From Rosa chinensis (lineage: Eukaryota; Streptophyta; Magnoliopsida; Rosales; Rosaceae), in NCBI RefSeq assembly GCF_002994745.2, contig NC_037088.1, forward strand, positions 56,500,397 to 56,564,396: DNA of 64,000 nucleotides, read 5' to 3'. Within the stretch, counting starts at the first letter, position 1; every line of letters starts with the position of its first letter. The position numbers and the translations under genes were made by a program. Under the pieces are notes generated by a model. That model made no database searches and was not told the DNA's origin. It saw only the letters and a list, made by a program, of their open reading frames with translations. This document shows positions 1 through 11,910 of this stretch, piece by piece.

Positions 1-3000
1 TGTTGTGTATTTCTGTAAACAGTGGTACCTGGGAGACGCCCCAAGACAGCTGCAACATAAAAGAAACTATTAAGGATGCTTGAGTTTAATAAAATTGAAT
101 CTTTATTCCAGATACAAACTACAAACAAGGAAGAAATTATCCTTTCAGCATCATTTCCAATCCTAAAAAGGGGAAAAACCATAGCGGTAATATCTAATTA
201 CATCAGTGTACGAAACATGCAATGGTTTGACAGTTTATCAATAGATGCATTTTTTGTATCTCCCTCTTAAAGGCTCTAAGAGACCACGGAAAGGTAGTAT
301 TGGTAACCAACCAATAAAAGTTTAGAACTTAACAGATGCATTGGTTTTTGGATAGAGTATAGAGAGGAAAGAGAGTCACTGCCATCCCTTCCCAATTGTA
401 TAAAATACAAAAGCATCACCAAGATAAAACAAAGATGATGGATAACAACAACAATAGACATGAAAAGGATAGCAGGATGCACCTTACCTCTAGAACTATT
501 GAAAGTTAAAAATGAAGCATAAAGGAATAATGTGCAGTGATACAGGAAGCGAAGAACTTGGAACATCAACTTATATGCATAATTTTATAATAAATTGAGT
601 ACACTTACCAATATGGGGATTTGCTGATTCATATATAACAAATGCAAGTGAAACACCAACCTGCAATCACCAACATACATTAAAACTAAATAATTACAAA
701 AGGAAAGGATACACAGAAAACGAGAGAAGGAGACAAGAGAGCTTCTTTCAGAACTTCATTCAGGCAATTTGTATAATACTCGATTGTTCCAAGCTACTAA
801 CCCAATAAGAATCGATTCACAAAGCTATACCTGTCAGGCTAATGCAAATAAACCCCGAATACGTGTATTGAAACGGATACATGAGTTACTACCAGAGCAC
901 TTGTCTTGTGGATATATGTGGATCTTTAAGTATATAAGCTAAACAAGGAATCCCGAAAATAATATTTCCTTTCTATTGCCCGAATAACTATTTCTATCCC
1001 AGTAAAACCAATAAATATAACTGCTTCAAGTACTCACCCCAACAAGGACGCCAATCTCAATGCCAAGGAACAAAGTTGTACTGCTTGTGATGGTCCAAAG
1101 AAGAAAATCTTTCTTATCAACTCGCCATAAAAATATAGCCTCCTCATAATCCACCTGAAGTTCAATAGAAAAGGTCGCTTCTAAGAAATGGTGGTATAAC
1201 TGGTTCAAGTTTTCATGACAATATTTAGTGCACAAACACACAATCACAATTATCTACAAAATGAAACCAAGATACCCCCATCATTCATGAGTTTATGCAT
1301 GATAACTGTATTAGTGTCATTTCTTTGAGCCAATGAACTTTTCCTTTTGCATAATATGCATGAATACCAATTCGCAACTAAAACAGATAAGATGGTAGCT
1401 TCTTACTTTTGAGAATCTCACGGATAGAGTTTTACCAGCAGGGTAATGTTATGCATGCAAGTCTAACCAGATAGATAATACTTTGCAAAAAAATGAAGAG
1501 ATCAAAATCCACTACTGATATGTCAACTCATTAGTTGCTTACATTATAAAAATGTTGAAAGCATAACGAAAGCTAGAAAATGTAAGAACAGCTCCTTAAA
1601 ACTGTAGAATACTCACCAGGCCTATTACAGCAGAAATGACAATGGCAGCTAGAGCACACTGATATAGAGAAAGAAACTCTATAGTTAGCGCAAAAAAAGT
1701 AATTGTTTGCAATTGAATGACAAAATAGAATTAAGTAAACAATCCAATCCGACAGAACATACAATCAAACAGTTTGCATCTTATTTTGTAAATTCCAATC
1801 CCACAATAAATTACTGATCAAATGTAATGAAGAAGAAATATTGTTTCAAACAGAATTTTAAAGGAGACAGCAAAAGCCAACAGATATGGTGTTCGAGCCA
1901 CACATATGGCTTGCAGAAGATTACATTCCCAAACAAAAGACAAACAAACATATTAACCTGGACATACCTGGGGTATGGATTCAAACAGTGTAGTCATAAA
2001 TAGGAGGGCACACCCCATTATAAATCCCATAACAATTCCAGATAAGCCAGTTTTTGCTCCACTTTCATTATTCACAGCTGACCTAGAAAAGGAACCTGCA
2101 TGACATGGAAAATATAAAAATGTTAAATATACATGAAGCATATTATGTGCAAATCAGGGCTACAGTTCTTAAAGACTCATATAAATCTTACCTGTTGTAG
2201 GGTATGCAGAAAAAAATGAACCAAAAATATTTGCCACCCCAAGACCGAACAACTGTTTAGAAAGAAACAAGACTCATTAGATATAGTCTATAGATAATAG
2301 GTTCTTGCTAGCCGGTAGCCACCACCAAGCAGAATATATCTAACAAGCAAAAATGATGAAAAGACTGGAAGAGAAACATGCAGTCAACATGTGAGGTTTG
2401 ACTACAAAGTGCTTCCTTCAACTAATATTTTTGTTTATAATTGTTAAGTTGTTAAATAACAGCTTTAGTTATGAGTCTATTACACATCTAAATTTTTCCA
2501 AAATCATACCTCTTGATTTGAATCCAACTCATAGCCATTCTTTGCTGCTAATGCTTTTGCAATGCCCACAGATTCCTAAAGTTCAAAATGAATTACCAAT
2601 AGGATCAATAGAAAAGAAAAAACAAAACAAAACCTGAATTGATAAATGGAACTCCTTTTACCAAAATAGCTACACCAGTAATGAGAAGCGCAGTCGGAAT
2701 CAAAGATGTAGCATATCCAAAAGCTTTAGGGATGGAAAATGATGGAAGGCCCTGCGGTATGTCTCCTACCTAAAGACCACACAATGTCCTTTATAAACTT
2801 ACTACTCACATAAAATAATGTAGAATTACGTACTATTGTAAAACTAACATATACATGAAAACAGATACAGTCTGAAGTATGTATTTAGTATTTACAAAGT
2901 CCATATAGGAAGATATAATTCTAGTCAATCAATTATCTAGTTAAAGTTGTTTTTGAAATTTCATGGATGATACATTCATTAGCATTCACAAGCTAGAGTT

Positions 3001-3313
3001 TCAGTTCATATGCATAGCAGACTTCTGGTTGACAAAATGTAGACAAAAACTGACTCCAGTGACTCTACTTGCCAGTTGCAACTAACATTTAATGACTGCC
3101 TTATTAAATTGATTAGACCAATAAGTTATAATTAAAACTTGGTCTAAAATATGCATCACTTACCAAGGATATGGAAGATGGATTAAATATTTTTACAAAA
3201 ATAGTGCCCAAAAGGACTGCAGTGAGGGGACCTGCTGCTCTCAGGAAACGCAAGCGTTTCCTTGTCTTTCCCTGAATGTATAGAATCAAAATGAGAAACA
3301 GAATTCTGGTATA

Positions 3314-3353
<40 letters not shown>

Positions 3354-6300
3354 CAGCAAAACTAAAACAATAAGCTCATACCAAGTGTTTCATGGTCAAT
3401 AGTATCGCAAGAATGACAGATCCCATTACGAAAGGGGGCCATGAAAACTACAAAAGGAAAAACCTGATGTGGTTAAGAAATGAACTGATAAGTATAACAC
3501 AAGCCAACACATTGAACCTAATAAGTAACAAAACAGATGTGGTTCAAATGTTGGGACAAAAAACCGAGACAACCTAGACAGACGTCTTATATCTACCCCC
3601 TGTAGAATTTCTTCCTAAACTGCTGTAAAGTAACTACAACTGAGACTTGCTTGCTTAAAAGATACTAATAGAAGTTGAAAACTAATATACAACATTTCAC
3701 TGAACAGAACATATGAAATTTGAACATTCCACGAAATGCAGAATCAATTTGCCAATGTATATGAAATTCATAAGGAATATTAATAACCACCTAAGTTGTA
3801 AAACAGCCAAGTTACCAAATAGCTGCAAAGTCACATGAAAAATTGTAAACTCAAATTTGAATATAATAACTTGGGCTGGCAAGGAAAGCATACCGCATCA
3901 ACTCCAGATATAATGCTCTTAATCAGTGGCACAATCTCGCTACTTCGTTCTACATCATATCCCAAGAAGTATTTTGCTTGAGATAAAGCAATCACAATGG
4001 CTGAAGCAGTTGTAAAACCAGAAATGACTGAGTGGCTGATGAAGCGAATAATCCATCCAAGCCTGGACAGGAGAAGAATAGAATGTAAATGAAACTAAAA
4101 GACCAACTTAGGAAAAAAATAAAACAGGACAAGAGCTTGAGGGTTGTTTTCCAGGAAGAATACTGTTTTACTTACAGTATTTCATCTACCTAGAGACAAT
4201 GCTCAAACACCCTAAAGTCGCTTCTTTGGGAAAAATGATATCATACAGTATTCAATTAGTTTTTGATAATGTTAAGACCAGTACAAGCTAAATCTAACAT
4301 TGTGGTTGGATTGTAGTTTGAACATCCTGTGATTCAGGATTAGCTACAATTTCCAACATCATAACTGATAGGCTCCAACCTTCTTCAGATGTCAGAACAG
4401 AATGCATATAGTTGCTAAGTAATGCATAAGTACATCTACATGACCATGATACTAAACAGAAGAAAATCGCAGGTACCTTAAAAGCCCCAAAATGCATTCC
4501 ATGATCCCAACCATGAGTGCCAATAATATTGCCAGCTCAGTGTATAACGCATCGGAAGAATCAACGATGCCACTTAAAACATTGGAGACTAGGAGTGAAA
4601 CCAACGCTACTGGACCAACAGCTAGCTGACGAGATGAGCCAAATATAGCATACACAAATAAAGGTACAAAACCAGAGTCTACCTTGCAAAATCAGGGTAA
4701 CATTCAGATTTAAGACATAAATATAACAAAAGCCATAACCAAAATAAAATAAGATAAATTAAGATAAATATTTGAGCGACTCAGAATACCAAAATAAGTA
4801 GGACAATCAGCAATTTAGCTAGGGTGGAAACAGCCACATTTTTGTCATAGGATCATTATAGATAAGTACTCTTTTTTCTGACTGCAATGGCACAAAACTG
4901 TCTCATACTCTCTCATGAGCATTTTGTACAGCCTTCAACACTATTCAGAATTAGACTGAAATGGCATGTTCTAAAACTTCCCTATTCAGCTCAAGGAGAC
5001 CAAAGCTAAACTAAAATACCAATAGAAAGCTTTGCACTTTTACCCCACTTCCCACCAAAGGGAAAAAATAAATAAATAGATAAATAAAAAATAAAAATAA
5101 AGCAAAAGAAAACTATTGAAAAGAGAGGACTCCTGGTTCAAAATTATAGAAATCATAATAAGAGAAAACAATAACTCAATAAAATTGTAACAGAAAAAAA
5201 AAAAACTTAATAAGATTGGGTGAACTTACAAAGTCCGTATATGGGTTCAAGCCCAGCCAATTTTGCATAAGACATTGCCTGCCATTTCACAGCAAAGGAT
5301 CAACAAAGGAACTAACAGCCAAACATTGGACATGAAATAATTAGATTCAAACACACTCATTGCAATCAAGAATTAGTAATATCTTTTTCTATGAAATAAT
5401 TAGATTCAAACACACTCATTGCAATCAAGAATTAGTAATATCTTTTTCTATGAAAAGAAATTAGAAAATCTCATATATACCGCATTCGGTACATTATAAT
5501 TTATACGAAATTTACAGCCATGTATAAGTTCAGTAAAACCTTGTTCTTAAACACTTATTACTCAAATTTTATCGAGTACAAATTCAAAATTAAGTAATAT
5601 CTTTTTAACTGCATCATGCAGAGTAGGCCTAAATACTCCAAATTAAAAAAAATGACAGTGGACAATTTCTCTGGTTCCAAGTGAATGAACAGAAAGAACA
5701 ATTTTTTAGTCGATTCAAAACAGAATCCTATACGAGATTCATTAGTTAATTACCAATGTATCAATTTACACCCAAAAAAAAAATTACCACTGTATCAATA
5801 ATTCCTAATAGGCAATAATTAAATAAATTTATTCAATCAACAACAGTTGAATACATGATTGCTTACATCATGAACAGTAATATTATATAGATTGAGAAAT
5901 TATGACCAGAATGAAGACACGTGGTTAGAGAGAGAAACAAAATTAATATGAAATTACTGTTTTACAGTGCCAAATTATAGAAATCTTGCTTTGGTTAATC
6001 TGAATCAAGCATTGAATTACAGCGTTAAAATCGGTTTGTTTTTCATTTCTTACTTGATTAACACCACTGTAGTAGAAGCCAAACTGACATTAAAAAAATA
6101 ATAATTAAAAAAAAAAAATTCCGTGTTCGATTTTGCTCAGCATTATCTTCAATTATCTCATCAACCATGAAAACGACGACGTTTGACTGAAAGCGAAAAC
6201 AGACCTGAGGAACGAGCATGACGCCGACGGTCATTCCGGCCATGAGATCGACCTGGAGATACTCGCGCCATTTGTAGGTCCGAATCCACCGGAAGCAAGG

Positions 6301-6528
6301 CAGAAACAGCTCCAGCCACTCAATCCAGGTCATGCTGACGACCTTCGATTTCCACCTCGACAGCGCGGCCCACAGCGGCGACGCATTTGAGGAGGAGGAG
6401 GACGACGACGACGACGACGCTTCCGGGTGCAGCAAGGGGATAATCCGGACGGGTCGGGTCGTCATCGGCATGGAGGAGGATCCGCCCGCGAAATCGGAGT
6501 TGCTTGGGGATGCGTAGGTTATCTCCAT
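1..6528 (-). CDS. SULTR4: Sulfate transporter 4 (SULTR4-type), 3' end beyond window
   Basis: SLC26/SulP sulfate transporter; the SULTR4 subgroup exports sulfate from the vacuole and is also described as plastidial. Fourteen exons fit by GT/AG junctions and conserved protein: 6205-6528, 5230-5278, 4477-4678, 3894-4062, 3382-3447, 3164-3271, 2662-2769, 2510-2575, 2192-2252, 1968-2095, 1617-1658, 1038-1154, 609-660 and 1-49 (cut). They code for about 513 residues. Visible are the N-terminal WIEWLELFLPCFRWIRTYKW block, LMAGMTVGVMLVPQAMSYAKLAGLEPIYGL, GSSRQLAVGPVALVSLLVS, and SFSRSAVNNESGAKTGLSG. The C-terminal STAS domain lies off the left edge. The ATG at 6528 is used; the reading frame extends upstream only with a GTG. 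A poly-Ser stretch near residue 40 comes from a trinucleotide repeat. The exon series shows no breaks, so the gene is probably functional. SULTR4;1 versus 4;2 cannot be decided. Confidence 0.93.
3322..3351. repeat. (TA)n microsatellite in SULTR4 intron
   Basis: About 15 TA units preceded by an A run, between the exons at 3164-3271 and 3382-3447. Simple repeat with no other role visible. Confidence 0.9.
5332..5449. repeat. Perfect 59-bp tandem duplication in SULTR4 intron 1
   Basis: The 59 bases beginning ATGAAATAATTAGATTC occur twice head to tail (5332-5390 and 5391-5449) with no difference I can see. The duplication lies inside the 0.9-kb first intron, near its 3' side. Confidence 0.9.
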
Positions 6529-7737
6529 GCGCACCACCGCCGCATTTGACTATATAAAAAAAACCGTTATTGTGCGCGCGCGCGGCGTTTGGTGGTGGTG
6601 GACCACTGCCTGTGGTAAAAATGGTAATTTCAAAAAGCGAATGGGATATTTTTTGTTTTCCGGGGAATTTAGATTTTTCTCTGGCTTTTCGTTGGTGGAG
6701 ATTTAAAGAGGGCCAGAGCTAAAGAGAGAAAGACTCATGAGTGTAATTTTCCAATTACTGATGGCTTCTATTATTTCGTTTCATAATTATGTAAATCTCG
6801 TTCGCAAAGCGAAAAAAGGGGAAAAAAAAAAAGAAACTGGGTAGAAAAAATATATTTTAGTGTTTTCCTATAAGTGAATCACATTTACAAGCTTTATTCT
6901 TCGTTCTGGTTAATTGGAATTAGATTTTGTAAATCCTCAGGATAAAAAAGTTAGATTCGGTGATCAATGGTTTTGGTAATTTTACAAAAGTAGAGAGTTT
7001 ATATGAAACTTCCCAAATAGAAACAGATACATAGAAGGTTGGTGGGTCAGAATGGATGTGGACGAGAATATGGTGAAGTTCAGGCCTTCAATCATTGAGG
7101 TCCAGGTACGTACACGGAATCGTGGTGCTTGCCACGTGGATGAATCAAACTCGTCAGCATGTGCGTTGGGGTGAGTAGTAAAAAAGAATTACTGAGAGTC
7201 ATGTATCTGTGTAGCAAAAGAGAATCATATCCGGCCGCCGCCGTGGCACGTAATCTATAAATTATATTTTTAGAGATATGTCCAACCCATCCGAGACCTT
7301 TCCACGAACATGTGCGTATTGAATAACATGATCGTGTTTAAGCGTCTAAGGTATAATATCATTGCAATAAGAAACCAAAAGAGAAGATGCTTTTGTACTA
7401 ACCCTTTGTTTGGTATGAGAGTCATGAGTCATGACCATGTGTCCATGTGATAAAAACATATAAGAAACAGTAGAATGAGAGAGGTCAACTATGCGTGGTA
7501 AAAAGATGTTGTAATCATTTAAATTAATAGCTATGTCTTGCTACAAGGTGCACGGACCAGCATTCATCGGCATCTTAGTTAGCCAGTGTTACCAGAATCC
7601 AACCTGTCCTCGACAACAAAATATATACATGTACATTTCCAGTTTTGATATTGCCTACCATTCAGAATCAACTTTAGCATTCAAGTTGATACACAGAATG
7701 ATCGATCAATCAGAATGATGATATACATTCCATCTTT
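6529..7737. other. Intergenic: SULTR4 promoter side and MTP11 3' side
   Basis: About 1.2 kb between two minus-strand genes, so it should hold the SULTR4 5'UTR and promoter and the MTP11 3'UTR. A short GC dinucleotide run lies at about 6571-6583. No coding region or transposon ends were recognised. Confidence 0.5.
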
Positions 7738-10700
7738 CTAAGAGTGTGATTGTGCATGCTCGGGCTTGTGACTGAATTCATAGTCTAGATGGACAAAGGC
7801 ACGCTCGATTTCAGGCAGCAGCTCCAGCTTCTCCTGCAGCGCTTCCCCTATGTCATGAGCCTCTTGTAAGGGCATGGTTGCTGGCAGGACAATGTCAACC
7901 TCGACAAAGTAGTGTGAGCCAAAGGTGTATGCACGGACTGTGTCGATATGGCGTATCGCCTTGTGATGGTTCCAGCAAAGGTATGTCAGTTTTTGTAGGT
8001 ATTCTGGAGCAGCTGATTTTCCAACTAGGGAATTCACATTTTCCAAGACAGTCATTGACCAGGTGCGAATGGTGTACAAAGCCAGCTGCAGAAAATCCAA
8101 GAGTTACATGCAAGTATTACTACCAAAAAGACCAAGAATAATGCGTTCAAACAATGGATACAGCAATCACAAAAGGCCAGGCTTACAGTCAGATGGGAAC
8201 GGTAGTGATCATTATATTCACATAATCAATCTCTTGATCAGGATCATGAACCCCATAGAGGGAACTCAAGAACTGCAAGTTCATTTTAAGCAGAGTATGC
8301 CATAGCAACAGGTGACCTCAGTTGTATAGCAAGCTTTTATATAATATCTGATGTTCTATCACTCAATTTCTACGTAAGATTCGCCACTGCGTAAAACCTA
8401 TATAACACCATCCCTTTTCATTAAGGAGCAAGACTCTACGCCCTTATAGGCTTATGAGTTCTGAGTCTTTAAATTATTTGATTTGGATGAACAAAGAGTG
8501 AGGGCCAGGATTGAAAGGAAAACCACTTACAATTATAGCTCCAACAGGGTCCATCCAATCATCAAAGTAATTAGCAAGGAGCACAGCAACCAGACCAATG
8601 ATGTTGGTGATAACATCAAAGAAATGATCTTGGGCATAGGCTTTAACAATTTCGTTGGTGAAAGTGCGGCAATAAAGCATCAGAAGCAATTTCACCAAAG
8701 TGACACTGAGCATAATACCCACAACCCATCGCTCTTGATCTTTGGTCAAGCTGAACACATCCTCCTGGTCAGACATATAAATATGGAAAGCAACATGATA
8801 TGAGTGTTCTACTTCAGAAAAAAAATAATAATAAAAATAAAAAAAAACAAGAAGCCATATTTTGTAATAAAAGCCCAAACATTTTAGATGCTTACAATAT
8901 CAGGTCATAATAACTTACATCTGAAATCAGGGTGCGCATAGACTCTAAGATGATCTGCAGTCCCAGTGTTGCCATAACAGAAGCAAAAACTAGGATTCCC
9001 TGCATTTTTTTTTAAGTTTCAGAAGTATCATTAAGACAAATACAATAACTCAAAAAAGAATCAGAAGACAGGCAATGAAATGATTCAAACAAAATACTTC
9101 TTGACTCAGTTCAATGCTAAGCAAGAGGGCTTGCTCAGCCTCACAACCCTAACACAAACCATAAGCTGTTTCATTTGGCAAATGCCCAGATGAACTTAAG
9201 GGATCAGCTTAGAGAGATGCGCGAGTTGGTTTGCAAGTCTTAAATATAATTATACACGCTCGTAAAAAATATGTACTAATCCTCCAGACACACTATTAAA
9301 TTCATCCTAACAAATACCAAACGGCAACCCTTGCAGACCAGATAAGCTGGAACAGATTTCTCCTTTATCATGCGGACAAGGAAAAAGAAAAGAAAATGAA
9401 AAGGAAAAAAATCATAGTATATTCTAGTCAAAAATAGTAAACGATCAAGATATGCCAATAAGAAATTGATATAGGAAATAACCACACTAAACATGGTCAA
9501 GCAGTAAGCATATGAAGTTGGATATAAAGATTGCATATAAGACATGCACATACATTGAAAGCAGTATTGAACATCTTGCAAGAGGAAGCATTTTAAAAGG
9601 AAGTCTAGAAAAAATAATTATAAGTTTCCTCTAGTTACACATTATATGAACAAGTAGGGAAATTTAAAAAGGGCAAAGATATATCACTTCCTAAAGAGAA
9701 ATGTGAAGTTTCATCCAATCTGAACATGTCAACAGTTCAGGATGAGATTAGATAGCCACAAGATTATCCAAGTTGCAAGACTAAGCCTAGCAGCCCTGCA
9801 TGTTTGACTACTGATTACACCTATGGTATCATGTATGAGTAACATGTTATCACTACATCTATGAAGATTAGCAAGAATACAAAAGTTTGCATGTGCAACA
9901 TAACTCAAACCTATAAAATAGAAACGAGCTTAAAGCGGATTCCAGTTGCATGCATCAACATCAGACGTGACGCAGAACTGTGATTCTATTGCAATGAAGA
10001 ATAATTTTACAGACACATACCAACGGCTGCATACGTCTCTTCCCAATTGGATACTGATAAGGGTTCGGGGTTTGCATGGAGAATGCAGTAAACCACAGGA
10101 TGAAGCCAGACAAAAGATCAAGCAATGAGTCCAGTGTGGATGCAATAATGGCTAATGAACCACTTCTGTAAGACGCATAAACTTTAGCTGCAAAAAGAGC
10201 CATGTTTGCAACATTTGATATTCTGATGGCGAAGGTCTCACTTTTAGCCAAACTGTCCCGCTCTTCCTGCAATCAAATATTTCTACAATCAGTTAAAAAG
10301 TATACCGACTATACTCATCTTGTTTATAGATAGATAGAACGTGATGCAATATCAAACCTTTGACATTCCAGGAATAAAACCCCGCTCCGCTAAGGCATCC
10401 ATTTCGTTAAAGCCCTCAAGCATTTCTACCTGCTGTTGATAATACTCTGCCACATTATCCTCCGGGCCTGAATCCATTAAGCAGAACAGTTAATATTGCA
10501 GCTCTACATCGACAATAAAAACACTTGGAACTCTTAGTGTCTATTTCCTCTTTGCCTCTTTAACCCTTCACATAAGTTCTCCTACTCCCCGCCACGAAAT
10601 TTTATAATTTCTCAGACTGAAATATAAGGACCCCAAGGGTGGAATATATGAATATAATCCCTCTCCATTAGTATCACAAAACGCACATTAAGAACCATTG

Positions 10701-11196
10701 AACTGGAAAGCCTTCCACTCCAGCACACTCCCACTAAGCATTTCCAATCCACCTCTACTTTAAGCTTTGAAAAGTGCTTCTTTACAGAGCAAATTGAAAG
10801 CTCAAACCACCATTGGAATCAAAAAAAAAAAAAATTTAAAAAGGAAAATCCACACCGCACAAATCAATTTGACTTGTTTAATAAGCACAAAAGAGGCAAA
10901 ATTCCCATAGACCAAAACACTGAACATAATATTGCCATTTCTAACCATACAAATGGAAAAAGCCAAAGATCACGAACAAAAATATATATACATAAGAACT
11001 AGTTTAAACGATGAAGGGTGGCGAAATTACCTTTAACTCCAAGACAGTCATGGAAGGCCGCCCGCGGTGGCTTCTCCTTGTGCTCCGAGGACACCTGGAA
11101 GCTCTCGAAGTTCAACCGCCAGGAGCCGTCGACATTGCCGGAATCTCGCAACAGCGACTGCTCCTCTTCGTGGTCGGAGGTCACCGATGACGCCAT
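7738..11196 (-). CDS. MTP11: Metal tolerance protein 11-like (Mn-CDF cation transporter)
   Basis: Cation diffusion facilitator of the Mn subgroup; MTP11 moves Mn2+ into Golgi/prevacuolar compartments for tolerance. Six exons: 11031-11196, 10358-10467, 10021-10266, 8919-8999, 8531-8764 and 7738-8085. All have GT/AG ends and phases add up to 394 residues, the length of Arabidopsis MTP11. Key parts seen are the N-terminal [18 protein letters not shown], the metal-site motif DSLLD in the second membrane helix ([11 protein letters not shown]), the second DxxxD in [11 protein letters not shown], and the C-terminal cytoplasmic domain ([18 protein letters not shown], ending [11 protein letters not shown]). 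Two DxxxD motifs are typical of Mn-CDFs, whereas Zn-CDFs have HxxxD. No disruption seen. MTP9 and MTP10 are close paralogs, but the N terminus fits MTP11 best. Confidence 0.95.
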
Positions 11197-11677
11197 TTCC
11201 AGGACAGAGAAAGAGAGGAGGCCCCGAGGATTGTGCGGCGGCGATTAGCACCGGGGTCCCGTACTGGAAATTTGGAGAGAATCTGAGGGCTTTCACAAGT
11301 AGTCGGAGATTTTAAGTGTGTCGTAGGGAGAGGATCCTCTGCTAAGCTTCTTACCTGCTTAACCTGCCTAAGCTTTAAACAACAGAGTGACAAGTGTATA
11401 TAATTACATCTAGCGGACGGTATCAATTTCTCGCCACTATACTTTTATTTTAATTTTTTAATCCTTTGCTCATTTCTCATTTCACGACCAAGTACAGCGC
11501 TCCTTTGTCTTCTTCATCTAGTTCAAACCCAGGCTGGCCCTTTCATCATCTTCCTCTAAAATCGTGATCTTAGCAGAGCTAACCTTCAATTGTTCCCTTC
11601 CTGATTTTATATCACTCTTGCAATTATTTTTCTTTGTTCTTCTTATTTGATGTTTTTTATTTTTCTTTGCAGTCCAA

Positions 11678-11910
11678 TTTTTTTTTTTTTTTTGAAATAA
11701 GGGATGGTGCAGCTGCCCTTAAGTCTTCATTAATGAAACTGCTGAATACACAGGGGGGACATAAAGCCTAAACCCCAAACAATTAGTAACGAGAGAATAT
11801 CCTGAATAATAACGGGAACTCCCACTAATCCTATGTATTCAAACATGCACCAACTAGCAATGGTTGACATACTAGATAACTGGGCAACTCCATAAATAAA
11901 TAAAAACACC
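11678..11910 (-). mobile_element. Possible 3' end of a poly(A)-tailed retroposon, inverted
   Basis: A run of about 16 T is followed by low-complexity-free sequence with no ORF, as expected for the 3' end of a LINE or other retroposon on the minus strand. The family and the 5' end were not identified and no target-site duplication was found. Confidence 0.3.
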
